Translations under genes and position numbers: made by a program | The notes under the pieces: model-generated | The model's input: the letters and a program-made list of their open reading frames with translations, nothing else | The model's database searches: none | What the model was told of the DNA's origin: nothing | Source: Mycolicibacterium baixiangningiae | GTDB taxonomy: Bacteria; Actinomycetota; Actinomycetes; Mycobacteriales; Mycobacteriaceae | DNA length: 64,000 nt | Reading direction: 5' to 3' | Assembly: GCF_016313185.1 (NCBI RefSeq) | Contig: NZ_CP066218.1 | Span: 3,472,001 to 3,536,000 of the forward strand | Shown here: positions 37,743-46,233 of the stretch, piece by piece | Position numbering within the stretch: the first letter of the stretch is position 1 | Layout of the letters: every line of letters starts with the position of its first letter

Positions 37743-38291
37743 GTGCGGTCCTCACGGGTGGCGGGATCAGGCGTGGCGCTGGCGTTGATGCTCATCGTCG
37801 GGACACTGAACAGCGCCTCCACTGCGACAGCGGTGCCATCGGCGTTCCCCGATCTGGACACCTACCCGTCGGTCGACGCGAGCCCCTACCAGGTGTTCGG
37901 AGCGCACCCGAGCATGTCGGGCTGGGTGTTCAGCACCCCTTCCGGATTGCGTTGTCAGGCCAGCCTCATCGCGGACCTCGGCGTGTTCTGTACCGGCCCC
38001 GTCCCCGGGACGCGCGGCGACGTCGACTACGTGGCCGCCTCACTGACACGGCCAGGAGTGCTCACGCGGTCAGACATCGGCGACCTCGCCGGGGACCCGT
38101 TTCCTCTTCTCCCGACCGGGGCGAAAATCGCCGCCGGCAACGGCGTCGAGTGCGCGGTGATCAGCGACGACGGACTCGCGTGCCTGGCGAAGAAACCCGA
38201 CTCGTGGTCCCCGGACACCCCAGCCCCGCCGGACCGTGAATACGGCGAACACGGATTCGTGGTGCGGGCACAGGGCAGCTGGACCTTCTGA
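37743..38291 (+). CDS. Secreted hypothetical protein
   Basis: 182 residues from GTG. An N-terminal signal peptide (RVAGSGVALALMLIVGTLNSASTATA) is likely cleaved after 'ATAV' near residue 31. The mature 150 residues contain four cysteines (in 'LRCQASL', 'FCTGPV', 'VECAVIS' and 'LACLAKK'), enough for two disulfides, and 'HPSMSGWVFSTPSGLRCQ', a motif I have seen in small secreted mycobacterial proteins of unknown role. The ribosome site is poor; the nearest AGG-rich sequence is over 30 nt away, so the start is uncertain. It occupies the place of a PE_PGRS gene in M. tuberculosis. Confidence 0.65.
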   Translation: MRSSRVAGSGVALALMLIVGTLNSASTATAVPSAFPDLDTYPSVDASPYQVFGAHPSMSGWVFSTPSGLRCQASLIADLGVFCTGPVPGTRGDVDYVAASLTRPGVLTRSDIGDLAGDPFPLLPTGAKIAAGNGVECAVISDDGLACLAKKPDSWSPDTPAPPDREYGEHGFVVRAQGSWTF

Positions 38292-38315
38292 CCCACGCCG
38301 CGCAGGCGCCGGGTC

Positions 38316-39392
38316 TCAGTCGAACAGTTCGGCCTGGCCCCGCGCGGTGACACCACTGGGCGGGGTCAGCCCGAGGTGCGTCCAGGCCAACGCGGTGGCG
38401 ACCCGGCCCCGCGGGGTGCGGGCGATCATGCCGGCGCGCACCAGGAACGGTTCGCACACCTCCTCGACGGTGGTGGCTTCCTCGCCCACCGCGACCGCGA
38501 GTGTCGAGACGCCGACCGGACCCCCACCGAAGCTGCGGGTCAACGCCGAGAGCACCGCGCGGTCGAGCCGGTCGAGGCCGAGTTCGTCGACGTCGTAGAC
38601 CGCCAGGGCCGCCTTGGCGATATCGCGGGTGATGACACCGTCGGCGCGGACCTCGGCGTAGTCGCGGACCCGGCGCAGCAGCCGGTTGGCGATGCGGGGC
38701 GTACCGCGGGAGCGACGCGCGATCTCCGCGCCGGCCTCGGTGCCGAGGTGGATCCCGAGGATGCCAGCCGAACGGGTGAGCACCCGTTCCAGTTCGGCCG
38801 GCTCGTAGAAGTCCATGTGGGCGGTGAAGCCGAACCGGTCGCGCAGCGGACCGGTGAGTGCACCGGACCGGGTGGTGGCGCCCACCAGGGTGAACGGCGC
38901 GACCTCGAGCGGAATCGACGTCGCCCCAGGGCCTTTCCCCACGACGACGTCCACGCGGAAGTCCTCCATCGCGAGGTAGAGCATCTCCTCGGCGGGCCGG
39001 GCGATCCGGTGGATCTCGTCGATGAACAGCACATCGCCCTCGACGAGATTCGACAGCATCGCCGCCAGGTCACCGGCGCGCTCCAGCGCCGGACCCGAGG
39101 TGACCCGCAGCGAGGTCGACAGTTCGGCGGCGATGATCATCGCCAACGACGTCTTGCCCAGCCCGGGCGGGCCGGACAGCAGGATGTGATCGGGGGTGCC
39201 ACCGCGGTTCTTGGCGCCCTCGAGCACCAACTGCAGCTGTTCGCGCACCCGCGGTTGGCCGATGAACTCGCCCAGCGACCGGGGCCGCAGGCTGGCGTCG
39301 ACATCGCCCTCGCCGACGGTCAGTGCGGGCGAGACGTCGCGGTCCTCGGGTTCGGCGGGCTCTTCTGCCCCGGTGTCGTCGAAGCGGCCCAT
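38316..39392 (-). CDS. ruvB: Holliday junction helicase RuvB
   Basis: 358 residues. AAA+ ATPase: Walker A '[20 protein letters not shown]', Walker B '[19 protein letters not shown]', sensor 1 '[20 protein letters not shown]' and the C-terminal winged-helix ('[24 protein letters not shown]'). It drives branch migration of Holliday junctions with RuvA. It lies last in ruvC-ruvA-ruvB, 33 nt after ruvA. Confidence 0.97.
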   Translation of the reverse strand: MGRFDDTGAEEPAEPEDRDVSPALTVGEGDVDASLRPRSLGEFIGQPRVREQLQLVLEGAKNRGGTPDHILLSGPPGLGKTSLAMIIAAELSTSLRVTSGPALERAGDLAAMLSNLVEGDVLFIDEIHRIARPAEEMLYLAMEDFRVDVVVGKGPGATSIPLEVAPFTLVGATTRSGALTGPLRDRFGFTAHMDFYEPAELERVLTRSAGILGIHLGTEAGAEIARRSRGTPRIANRLLRRVRDYAEVRADGVITRDIAKAALAVYDVDELGLDRLDRAVLSALTRSFGGGPVGVSTLAVAVGEEATTVEEVCEPFLVRAGMIARTPRGRVATALAWTHLGLTPPSGVTARGQAELFD

Positions 39393-39425
39393 GTCAGCTC
39401 TGCTCTTCGCGCAAGCGGCACATCG

Positions 39426-40016
39426 CTACTTCTTCCCCAGCATCGACAACGCCGCCCGCAGGGCGCTCGCCGTGGTGGCGTCCGGATCACCGGCGAGCAC
39501 CTTGTCGCACGCCTCCTCGGCCTGTTTGGCCGCAAAGCCCAGGCCCACAAGGGCTTCCACCACCGGGCCGCGCACCGCGTGACCACTGACCGCGGTCACC
39601 CCGGCGCCGGCGGTGACCGGGCCGATCTTGTCGCGCAGTTCGAGCACCATGCGTTCGGCGCCGCGCTTGCCGATGCCGGGCACGCGGGTCAGCGCCGTGA
39701 CGTCGCCGTCGGCGAGCGCCAGGCGCAATGCCGGTGCGTCGTAGACCGCCAGCGTGGCCAACGCGATCTTGGGCCCCACGCCGGACACTCCGAGCAGCGT
39801 GCCGAACAGGTCGCGGGCGTCGGCGTCGGCGAACCCGTAGAGCGTCATCGAGTCCTCGCGCACGATCATCGCCGTGACGAGCCGGGACTCCTCCCCGCGG
39901 CGCAGCGTGGCCAGCGTCGTCGGCGTCGCCATCACCTTGTATCCGACACCGGCCGCCTCGATGACGGCGTGGTCGAGCGCGATGTCGATGACCTCACCGC
40001 GCACCGAGGCGATCAC
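39426..40016 (-). CDS. ruvA: Holliday junction DNA-binding protein RuvA
   Basis: 196 residues from GTG, overlapping the ruvC stop by 4 bp (GTGA). The OB-fold start '[28 protein letters not shown]', the helix-hairpin-helix '[23 protein letters not shown]' and '[22 protein letters not shown]', and the C-terminal domain that touches RuvB are all present. It binds four-way junctions and loads RuvB. Confidence 0.97.
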   Translation of the reverse strand: MIASVRGEVIDIALDHAVIEAAGVGYKVMATPTTLATLRRGEESRLVTAMIVREDSMTLYGFADADARDLFGTLLGVSGVGPKIALATLAVYDAPALRLALADGDVTALTRVPGIGKRGAERMVLELRDKIGPVTAGAGVTAVSGHAVRGPVVEALVGLGFAAKQAEEACDKVLAGDPDATTASALRAALSMLGKK

Positions 40017-40567
40017 CTCGCCGCCTTGAGCTTGGCCTGGTACTTGCGGCGCTGTTCGGCTGCCATCGCCTCCGCGGCGGCCATCCGGGCGATCATCGGT
40101 GCGCGCCAGCAGTGGCAGATCGCCAATGCCAGCGCGTCAGCGGCATCGGCGGGTGTGGGTTTTGATTGCAGCGCAAGGATTCTCGTGACCATCTCGGTAA
40201 CCTGCGCCTTGTCGGCGCGGCCGTTGCCGGTGACGGCGGCCTTGACCTCGCTGGGCGTGTGGAAGTGCACGTCGATATCGCGTTTGGCCGCCGCGAGTGC
40301 GATGACGCCACCGGCCTGGGCGGTGCCCATCGCGGTGGAGGCGTTCTGGTTGGAGAACACCCTCTCGATCGCGACGACGTCGGGGAGGTGGGTGTCCATC
40401 CAGTGCTCGACGGTGTCGCTGATGATCAGCAGCCGCCGATGCAACTGCTCGTCGGCCGGGGTGCGCACCACGTCGACGTCGAGCGCGATCACCTTCCGAC
40501 CCTGCCCGCTTTCGATGACCGACAGCCCGCAGCGCGTCAACCCGGGATCAACTCCCATCACCCGCAC
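40013..40567 (-). CDS. ruvC: Holliday junction resolvase RuvC
   Basis: 184 residues from GTG at 40567 with an AAGGGG ribosome site. The RNase H-like fold carries the acidic residues in '[16 protein letters not shown]', '[31 protein letters not shown]' and '[16 protein letters not shown]'. It cuts Holliday junctions symmetrically. The first gene of ruvCAB; a LexA-box-like palindrome lies 16-31 nt upstream of the start, so the operon is probably part of the SOS response. Confidence 0.96.
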   Translation of the reverse strand: MRVMGVDPGLTRCGLSVIESGQGRKVIALDVDVVRTPADEQLHRRLLIISDTVEHWMDTHLPDVVAIERVFSNQNASTAMGTAQAGGVIALAAAKRDIDVHFHTPSEVKAAVTGNGRADKAQVTEMVTRILALQSKPTPADAADALALAICHCWRAPMIARMAAAEAMAAEQRRKYQAKLKAAR

Positions 40568-40582
40568 GCACAACCCCTTCGT

Positions 40583-40598
40583 GAGAACACCTGTTCGA
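40583..40598 (-). promoter_or_regulatory. LexA/SOS box upstream of ruvC
   Basis: On the minus strand TCGAAC-AGGT-GTTCTC matches the mycobacterial SOS consensus TCGAAC-N4-GTTCGA at 10 of 12 defined positions, with the inner GAAC/GTTC perfect. It lies between a TTGTGT -35-like element and the GTG start. Confidence 0.75.
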
Positions 40599-40708
40599 CA
40601 CAATAGCGGGCGATCGGCGCGGATATCCGCGGACACACCGCTCAGGAGTACGGGCGCAGGTCCTGCGGCGGCGACCCCGGCGCCGGCACACCGTCGGCAT
40701 CCTCGAGT

Positions 40709-41314
40709 TCAGGCACGTTGGCTCAGATCACGGCGAGCGGCGGTCAGCGGCACGCCGCGGAACCGCGAGCCCAGCACCCGCCCGGCCGCCGTCAGCGGTT
40801 CGACGTCGCGCAGCGCTCGCGCCAGGATGAAGGCGCCCTCCAGTGCGGCGACGAGGGTGAGCGTCACCTCACGCGCCGTCTTGGGCGCCAGCCCCCGTGC
40901 GGTGAAGTAGGCGGTGCCGCCGTCGAGCCATCCGCTGAACACGCCGGCGGTGGTGACGCGCAACTCCTCGACGGTGTCGACCACCTCGGCCGCGACGGAG
41001 GCGATCGGGCACATGTTGGCGAAGCCCGTGGCCGCCATGTCGTCGGCGGCCTGGGTGAAGACTCCGTCGAGAGCGTCACCCAGATCGGTGTAGGCATCGA
41101 CCACCGACGGGATGAGCAGCGCGTAGGCGGCGCCCGCGTTGATGAGCGCGTCCCGGGCGATCTGCACCTTGCCGCCGCGGAAGTGGTGGTACAGCGAACC
41201 GACCGGCGCGCCCGACGCCGCCGCGATGTCCTTCATGCTCACCGCCGCGTAGCCGCGCTGACGCATGAGTTCCGCCGTGGCGGTCAGGATCGATTCCCTC
41301 GTGGACCTTGCCAT
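40709..41314 (-). CDS. TetR-family transcriptional regulator
   Basis: 201 residues with a GGAGGCGACG ribosome site. The TetR helix-turn-helix is clear at 8-55: 'SILTATAELMRQRGYAAVSM', then 'KDIAAASGAPVGSLYHHFRG'. The C-terminal domain ('ANMCPIASVAAEVVDTVEELR', 'ALEGAFILARALRDVEPL') resembles the LmrA/YxaF-type. It is divergent from a hydrolase-fold gene, and the 67-nt spacer holds two interlocked palindromes that are the obvious operator. It probably represses itself and the hydrolase gene. Confidence 0.88.
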   Translation of the reverse strand: MARSTRESILTATAELMRQRGYAAVSMKDIAAASGAPVGSLYHHFRGGKVQIARDALINAGAAYALLIPSVVDAYTDLGDALDGVFTQAADDMAATGFANMCPIASVAAEVVDTVEELRVTTAGVFSGWLDGGTAYFTARGLAPKTAREVTLTLVAALEGAFILARALRDVEPLTAAGRVLGSRFRGVPLTAARRDLSQRA

Positions 41315-41334
41315 CGTCGCCTCCTGCCCTCAGA

Positions 41335-41365
41335 CTAGAGCATACGTTCTAGAATGATTGTTCTA
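41335..41365. promoter_or_regulatory. Interlocked operator palindromes between TetR and hydrolase genes
   Basis: Two palindromes share one arm: CTAGAG...TTCTAG (41335-41352, 7 of 9 pairs) and TAGAA-N6-TTCTA (41350-41365, 6 of 8 pairs). The result is three evenly phased half-sites covering the divergent start region, typical of TetR autoregulation. Confidence 0.6.
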
Positions 41366-41381
41366 ATCGCTGGAGGGCATC

Positions 41382-42212
41382 GTGAAGACCGTCGACGTGA
41401 CCGAAGGGACGATCGAATACCGCGACGAGGGCGATCCGGCGGGAGCACCGGTCGTGCTGCTGCACGGGGTGCTGATGAACGACGCGCAATGGAACCGGAC
41501 GCTGCCGCTGCTGCCGCAGGGCTTCCGCTACCTACTGCCGGTCCTCCCCCTCGGCGGGCACCGCATCCCGATGCCCACTGACGCGGACCTGTCGCTGACC
41601 GGGATGGCCGGCATCGTCGCGGACTTCCTCGACGCGCTCGACCTCGTCGACGTCACGCTGGTCGTCACCGACTGGGGCGGTCCGCTGATGCTGACCGACA
41701 TGGGCCGCGACAAGCGCGTCACGCGGCTGGTCATCTGCCCGTCCGAGGCCTTCGGGAACTTCCCGCCCGGCTTCCCGGGCAAGGTGACGTGGTTGGCCAG
41801 CCGCACCACCGGAACCGTCGCGCTCGCCATGCGGCAGATGCGTCTCAGGTGGCTACGCGACCGGTTCTTCATGTTCGGCATGATGGCCGCGAAGTCCATC
41901 CCTCAGGACGTCATGGACGCATGGACCGGCGCCGGCATCGCCGACGTCCGAATCCGTCGCGATCTGCTCGAGTACACGCGCACGAAATTCGACAAGATCG
42001 AACTGACCCGCGCCACCAACCGGCTCGCCGACTTCCAGGGTGACGTGCTGGTGCTGTGGAGCGAGCAACGGGTCATGCCCGTCGCACATGCAAAAGCCCT
42101 GGCGGAGCTGACCGGAGGCACACTGCGGATGATCGACGACGCGAAGGTGCTGCTCATGCTGGACCAGCCCGAGCAGACCGCCCGCGAGATCGGCGCGTTC
42201 ATCTCGAGCTGA
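41382..42212 (+). CDS. Alpha/beta-hydrolase-fold protein with atypical catalytic residues
   Basis: 276 residues from GTG (GGAGGG 4 nt upstream). The fold is clear: oxyanion strand 'VVLLHGVLMNDAQWNRTLPLL', nucleophile elbow 'LVVTDWGGPLMLTDM' with Asp97 rather than Ser, as in haloalkane dehalogenases and epoxide hydrolases, and late strand 'DVLVLWSEQRVMPVAHAKAL'. The place where the catalytic His should be reads 'DDAKVLLMLDQPE' instead of the usual 'DAGHFLMLDQPE', so the triad seems incomplete. It may be non-catalytic, ligand-sensing, or use another His. It is divergent from, and probably controlled by, the TetR regulator. Confidence 0.8.
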   Translation: MKTVDVTEGTIEYRDEGDPAGAPVVLLHGVLMNDAQWNRTLPLLPQGFRYLLPVLPLGGHRIPMPTDADLSLTGMAGIVADFLDALDLVDVTLVVTDWGGPLMLTDMGRDKRVTRLVICPSEAFGNFPPGFPGKVTWLASRTTGTVALAMRQMRLRWLRDRFFMFGMMAAKSIPQDVMDAWTGAGIADVRIRRDLLEYTRTKFDKIELTRATNRLADFQGDVLVLWSEQRVMPVAHAKALAELTGGTLRMIDDAKVLLMLDQPEQTAREIGAFISS

Positions 42213-42226
42213 CGTGTGAGTGCGGC

Positions 42227-42281
42227 GAGATCCGCGTTGTGTAGGCGACTCCCGAGTGGGTGTCTACAGAACGTGGATCTC
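42227..42281. terminator. Long hairpin between convergent hydrolase and fmdA genes
   Basis: 18-bp arms (42227-42244 with 42264-42281) pair with two mismatches, and the 19-nt loop has its own ACTC-CC-GAGT pairing. It lies between convergent genes, 15 nt from each stop, and is most likely a bidirectional terminator. Confidence 0.7.
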
Positions 42282-42295
42282 ACCGTCACCCAACA

Positions 42296-43549
42296 TCAGA
42301 ACGCCGCGTGCGGCGCTCCCATCCCGGGGTCGATCGTCACCGGACCGGCCGCCGACGGCGCGACCGGGAAGTCGAAGATCGCGGTCGGGATGTACACGGT
42401 GGCACAGGCGTTCGGGATGTCGACCACACCGGAGAGCCGTCCCTCGATCGGCGCGGCGCCCAACAGCAGATAGGCCTGTTCGGGGCTGTAGCCGAACTTC
42501 GTCAGGTAGTCGATCGCATGCAGGCACGCCCGCTGATAGGCCAGATGCGAGTCGAGGTAACGCTGTTCGCCGTCGAGGGTGACCGACGTACCGGAGAACG
42601 CCAGCCATTCGGAGTACTGCGGATCGGTGTTGCCCGGCATGAAGATCGCGTTCTCGCTGACCCCGTAGGTCTCCATGCCACCGGAGATGACGTCGACGCG
42701 CAGATCGATGAAGCCACCCATCTCGATCGCTCCGCAGAAGGTGATCTCGCCGTCACCCTGGGAGAAGTGCAGGTCGCCCACCGAGAGGTTCGCCCCGTCG
42801 ACGAACACCGGGTAGAAGATCCGGCTGCCCTTGATGAGGTTCTTGATGTCCTGGTTGCCGCCGTTCTCGCGCGGCGGCGCGGTGCGGGCCGCCTCGGCGG
42901 CGGCCTTCGCGAACGCGTCACCGGTGAGGCTGCCGAGGATCGCGTCCTGCGGTTCGGGCGGCAACGCCAACGGTGGCACCCGGTCGGGATCGGTGGCGAT
43001 CAGCGCGGCCTCGCGGGTGTTCCAGCGCGCCAGCAGGTCCGCCGACGGCGCCGTCCCCATCAGACCCGGGTGGACGATGCCGGTGAACTCCACCCCCGGC
43101 ACGTGCCGCGAGGTCGCCTTCTGGCCGGAGAAATCCCAGATCGCCTTGTACGCGTCCGGGAATTGCTCGGTGAGGAAACCGCCGCCGTTCTGCGTCGGGA
43201 AGATGCCGGTGTAGCCCCAGCCCTGGCCGGCGAGCGGGCCGGAATCCTCCTGCGGGATGGGACCGACGTCGAGGATGTCCACGATGAGCAGGTCACCGGG
43301 CTTGGCGCCCTCGACGGCGATCGGACCGGAGAGCGTGTGCACGGTGGTCAACGGCGCGTTGAGGATGTCGTCGGCCGAATCGTCGTTGTGAATGGCGCCG
43401 TCAAACCATTCGCGGCAGTGCACCCTGAACGAGTCGCCCTTCTTGACCGTCACCGCCGCCGGGATGTCGGGATGCCAGCGGTTGTGGCCGACCTTCTCCT
43501 GATCGGTGAACTTCTTCGTGGAGTCGAGCGGAAAGACGACGTCGGGCAT
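42296..43549 (-). CDS. fmdA: Formamidase/acetamidase FmdA
   Basis: 417 residues with a GAAGGAGA ribosome site. FmdA/AmdA family blocks: 'VFPLDSTKKFTDQEKVGHNRWHPDIPAAVTV', 'VHTLSGPIAVEGAKPGDLLIVDILDVGPIP', 'GVEFTGIVHPGLMGTAPSADLLARWN', 'DLHFSQGDGEITFCGAIEMGGFIDLRVDVI' and 'LPGMGAP'-like tail. It hydrolyses formamide (or short aliphatic amides) to the acid and ammonia. The zinc-ribbon protein FmdB is 11 nt upstream. It is the last gene of the unidirectional catabolic cluster that begins with the APC permease. Confidence 0.93.
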   Translation of the reverse strand: MPDVVFPLDSTKKFTDQEKVGHNRWHPDIPAAVTVKKGDSFRVHCREWFDGAIHNDDSADDILNAPLTTVHTLSGPIAVEGAKPGDLLIVDILDVGPIPQEDSGPLAGQGWGYTGIFPTQNGGGFLTEQFPDAYKAIWDFSGQKATSRHVPGVEFTGIVHPGLMGTAPSADLLARWNTREAALIATDPDRVPPLALPPEPQDAILGSLTGDAFAKAAAEAARTAPPRENGGNQDIKNLIKGSRIFYPVFVDGANLSVGDLHFSQGDGEITFCGAIEMGGFIDLRVDVISGGMETYGVSENAIFMPGNTDPQYSEWLAFSGTSVTLDGEQRYLDSHLAYQRACLHAIDYLTKFGYSPEQAYLLLGAAPIEGRLSGVVDIPNACATVYIPTAIFDFPVAPSAAGPVTIDPGMGAPHAAF

Positions 43550-43560
43550 GGGGTCTCCTT

Positions 43561-43851
43561 CTATGGTCGCGGGAGGGTCTGGTGCAGCGGGTTGGTGGTG
43601 ATCTTCTGACTGCGTCCCGCGGGTGCAGGCCGGCCCACCACCGCGGGACGGTCAGCCGTGGCGCGGGTGGCGTCCTGCAACGCCATCGCCGTGCTGCCGG
43701 CACGTCCGAGGTGGGGCGACCCGATCATCCGTGGCGCCGGACGGCCGCAGGCCGGGCATTCGACGGCATCGGGACGCTCGGCCATCGGGTGCATCTGCTT
43801 CGTTGCGCCGCAGCCAGACTCACAGCGAAATGTGTAGAGAATCAACGGCAT
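43561..43851 (-). CDS. fmdB: FmdB-family zinc-ribbon protein
   Basis: 96 residues. The N-terminal zinc ribbon is 'YTFRCESGCGATKQMHPMAERPDAVECPACGRPAPRMI' in pattern: a C-x3-C pair and a later C-x2-C. The remaining 50 residues are disordered, Ala/Pro/Arg-rich. FmdB is found next to formamidases and is proposed to be a regulator; biochemical proof is thin. It is 11 nt ahead of fmdA and 129 nt behind the PucR-family gene. Confidence 0.85.
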   Translation of the reverse strand: MPLILYTFRCESGCGATKQMHPMAERPDAVECPACGRPAPRMIGSPHLGRAGSTAMALQDATRATADRPAVVGRPAPAGRSQKITTNPLHQTLPRP

Positions 43852-43980
43852 TCCTCACTACGTCTGGTCGTTACACCGGAGGCAGCCACTACATTACCGA
43901 GGAGTGCCCGACCTGGCGCGGCACTTGGAGGACTCCACAACGCATCCGCACCGGGGGTGTGCGTCCCTACACGGGCGGCA

Positions 43981-45255
43981 CTACCGCGCGGGCGACGGCC
44001 GCGCACCACCGATCGATGACCGCCCGGGGTGCGTAATCGCTTGGTGCGCAGTGGGTTCAGGGTGATTCTGAGCCTCGGCGCCCTCGCGCATACCCATGTT
44101 CAGCGCTGCCCACAGTGCAATGCGGAAGTTGATCCGGTCGGTCTCGTCGAGCGGGTTCGCGCCCGTGAGTTCGGCGATCTTGGCCAGCCGGTTGCGCAGA
44201 GTGTTGACGTGCACGTACAGCTGGTTGGCGGCGGTGGTGATGTCGTGCTCGGGGGCGAGGAACGCCTCGAGCGACGCGACGAGATGCGAGTTGTTGACCT
44301 TGTCGTGGTCCACCAGCGGGACCAGAAGCCGGTGCACGAACGGCACCAACCGCACCTTGGGGACGGCGGCGAGCAGGCCGTCGAGCGTGGCGATCTCGTC
44401 GATGTGCACGGTGCGCCGCCAGCGGGTCGCCTCGTGCAGCGCCTCGGAGGCCTCGGGGATCGCGTACGCCATCGCCTGGGCGTCCCGGGCGATCGCCACT
44501 CCGCAGACCAGTTCCGACGAGGCCAGCTCGGAGCTGAACTCCTCGGAGTGCGCGCACAGTGCCACGATGCGGTCCTCGAGGATCGCGACCGTGCCGGAGT
44601 GCCGGTCCACCAGGCCGTGCACCCGACCGTGGTCCTCGGGCGCGAACGCACACACCACGACGGGCGCCGCGGCCAGCCCGTGTCCGGCGAGCGCATTCTG
44701 CACCGGTCCGACGCCCAGTGTGCCCGCGACGAACCAGCGCAGTATCGACCCGAGATCGCGTTCCCGCGCGCCCTGTTCGCGGTCGGCGGTCCGCATGCTG
44801 TCGACCCAGTCGACGATGCGGCGGAACGGCACCGTCGCGGAAAGAGCGAGCAGGGGCAGGTCGGCGTCCCGGCACGCCGCGAGCAGTGCTGCGGGCGGCT
44901 CCTCGAACAGGTCACCGAGGCCGACGACCAGTGCCGTGACACCCCTGCGGGAGAGGGTGGCGACGTAGCGGCGGATCGCCTGCTCGGACTGGTCGACCAC
45001 GGGCACCCCGATGCTCAGGATCAGTTCCTCACCGGAGAGGTACGGCGTCGGGTCGGCCAGTTCGGTGGGATACACGTAGCGGATCGGTCGGTCGAGGTCA
45101 CCGATCGGCGTGAGCGCGTCGACGTGCAGGCTCGCCTCGGCCAGGAGATCCCCGAGCCGGACGGTGCCGTCGTGCGGTGTTGCGTCGCTCGCTGTCCGGC
45201 TCCCTTCCACCATCGGCCCCGAACTCGACGGGAGGTTCGCTGCCGGTGCGCTCAT
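43981..45255 (-). CDS. PucR-family transcriptional regulator of the catabolic cluster
   Basis: 424 residues. An N-terminal PucR sensing domain ('LGDLLAEASLHVDALTPIG', 'YVYPTELADPTPYLSGEELIL', 'GVTALVVGLGDLFEEPPAALLAACRDADLPLLALS') is followed by a GGDEF-like middle ('VVVCAFAPEDHGRVHGLVD'). The C-terminal helix-turn-helix is 'LEAFLAPEHDITTAANQLYVHVNTLRNRLAKIAEL'. The founding member activates purine catabolism genes. It sits between the oxygenase reductase (31 nt) and fmdB (129 nt) on the same strand, so it is probably both part of the cluster and its regulator. Confidence 0.9.
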   Translation of the reverse strand: MSAPAANLPSSSGPMVEGSRTASDATPHDGTVRLGDLLAEASLHVDALTPIGDLDRPIRYVYPTELADPTPYLSGEELILSIGVPVVDQSEQAIRRYVATLSRRGVTALVVGLGDLFEEPPAALLAACRDADLPLLALSATVPFRRIVDWVDSMRTADREQGARERDLGSILRWFVAGTLGVGPVQNALAGHGLAAAPVVVCAFAPEDHGRVHGLVDRHSGTVAILEDRIVALCAHSEEFSSELASSELVCGVAIARDAQAMAYAIPEASEALHEATRWRRTVHIDEIATLDGLLAAVPKVRLVPFVHRLLVPLVDHDKVNNSHLVASLEAFLAPEHDITTAANQLYVHVNTLRNRLAKIAELTGANPLDETDRINFRIALWAALNMGMREGAEAQNHPEPTAHQAITHPGRSSIGGARPSPAR

Positions 45256-45286
45256 GGCTGCGCAGTCTAGGGCGGTTGTCCCGTCG

Positions 45287-46228
45287 CTACAGGTCGAGGA
45301 CGAGCCTTCCGCCGCCCCGCGCCCGCGATACGCAGATCATCATCGTGGAGTTCGCCCGCCGCTCGTCCTCGGTGAGCAGATCATCGCGATGGTCGACGTC
45401 GCCGGACACCACCTTCGTCTCGCACGTACCGCAGAAGCCCCCGGTGCACGAGAACGGGGTGTCCGGAGCCACCTCGAGCACGGCGTCGAGCACGGTCGTG
45501 CCGGGGCCGACCGTGACGGTGACTCCGCTGCGGACCAGTTCCACGTCGAACGCTCCGTCGTCCGACGGTGGGACCTCGCGCACACCGGCGGTGAACCGCT
45601 CGAAGTGCAGCGGCAGATCGGGGCGTCCTTCGCCGGCACCCTGGACCGCCGCCAGCATCGCCGGTGGTCCGCAGCAGTAGACGTGCGTGCCCGCCGGCGC
45701 GTCGGCGATGGCGCCGGCGAGGTCGGGCAGGCCTACCTCGTCCTCGGGCACCACGTCGATGCCGTCGAGCGGTCCGAGCCGGTCGAGGAACGGCATCGAG
45801 GTTCGGCTGCGCCCGCCGTATATCAGTCGCACGGGAGGCGGACCAGACTGCGCCACAACCCGTTCCATCATCGTCAGGATCGGGGTGATGCCGATCCCAC
45901 CCGCCAGGAAGAGGTACCGTGTCGCCTGTTCGAGGGCGAAGTCGTTGCGCGGATCGCCGACCTCGAGCACCTCCCCCACCCGCAGGTTCTGATGGATCTC
46001 CCGGGAGCCACCGCGACCGTCGGCGACCAGGAGCACCGCGATGGTGTAGCGGCGCCGGTCTCCGGGGAGCCCGCACAGCGAGTACTGCCGCACCAACCCC
46101 GAGGGCAGCGTGACCGCTACGTGCGCGCCGGGCTCCCACTCGGGCAGAAGATCTCCCGAGATGGGTTCCAGCACCACCGAGACGACGGCCGTGGCCTCGA
46201 GCCGCAACTGGGTGACGCGTAGCTTCAC
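45287..46228 (-). CDS. Rieske oxygenase reductase component (VanB-like)
   Basis: 313 residues from GTG at 46228. Class IA architecture: flavin/NAD reductase ('EPGAHVAVTLPSGLVRQYSLCG', 'YLFLAGGIGITPILTMMERVV', 'HVYCCGPPAMLAAVQGA'), then a C-terminal plant-type [2Fe-2S] ferredoxin domain with C-x4-C-x2-C in 'CTGGFCGTCETKVV' and the last Cys in 'MMICVSRARG'. It passes electrons from NADH to the Rieske oxygenase encoded 5 nt upstream. Size and order match the vanillate demethylase VanAB type. Confidence 0.92.
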   Translation of the reverse strand: MKLRVTQLRLEATAVVSVVLEPISGDLLPEWEPGAHVAVTLPSGLVRQYSLCGLPGDRRRYTIAVLLVADGRGGSREIHQNLRVGEVLEVGDPRNDFALEQATRYLFLAGGIGITPILTMMERVVAQSGPPPVRLIYGGRSRTSMPFLDRLGPLDGIDVVPEDEVGLPDLAGAIADAPAGTHVYCCGPPAMLAAVQGAGEGRPDLPLHFERFTAGVREVPPSDDGAFDVELVRSGVTVTVGPGTTVLDAVLEVAPDTPFSCTGGFCGTCETKVVSGDVDHRDDLLTEDERRANSTMMICVSRARGGGRLVLDL

Positions 46229-46233
46229 GACAC

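Noticed and set aside
40640..40719. 24-codon GTG-started frame between the TetR gene and ruvC
   Set aside because: Overlaps the TetR stop, has no ribosome site of its own, and could be a chance frame in GC-rich DNA.
42227..42281. Possible mobile-element end or CRISPR-like repeat
   Set aside because: A single copy in the window, placed exactly between convergent stops; a terminator explains it better. No repeat-spacer array or transposase gene was seen anywhere.
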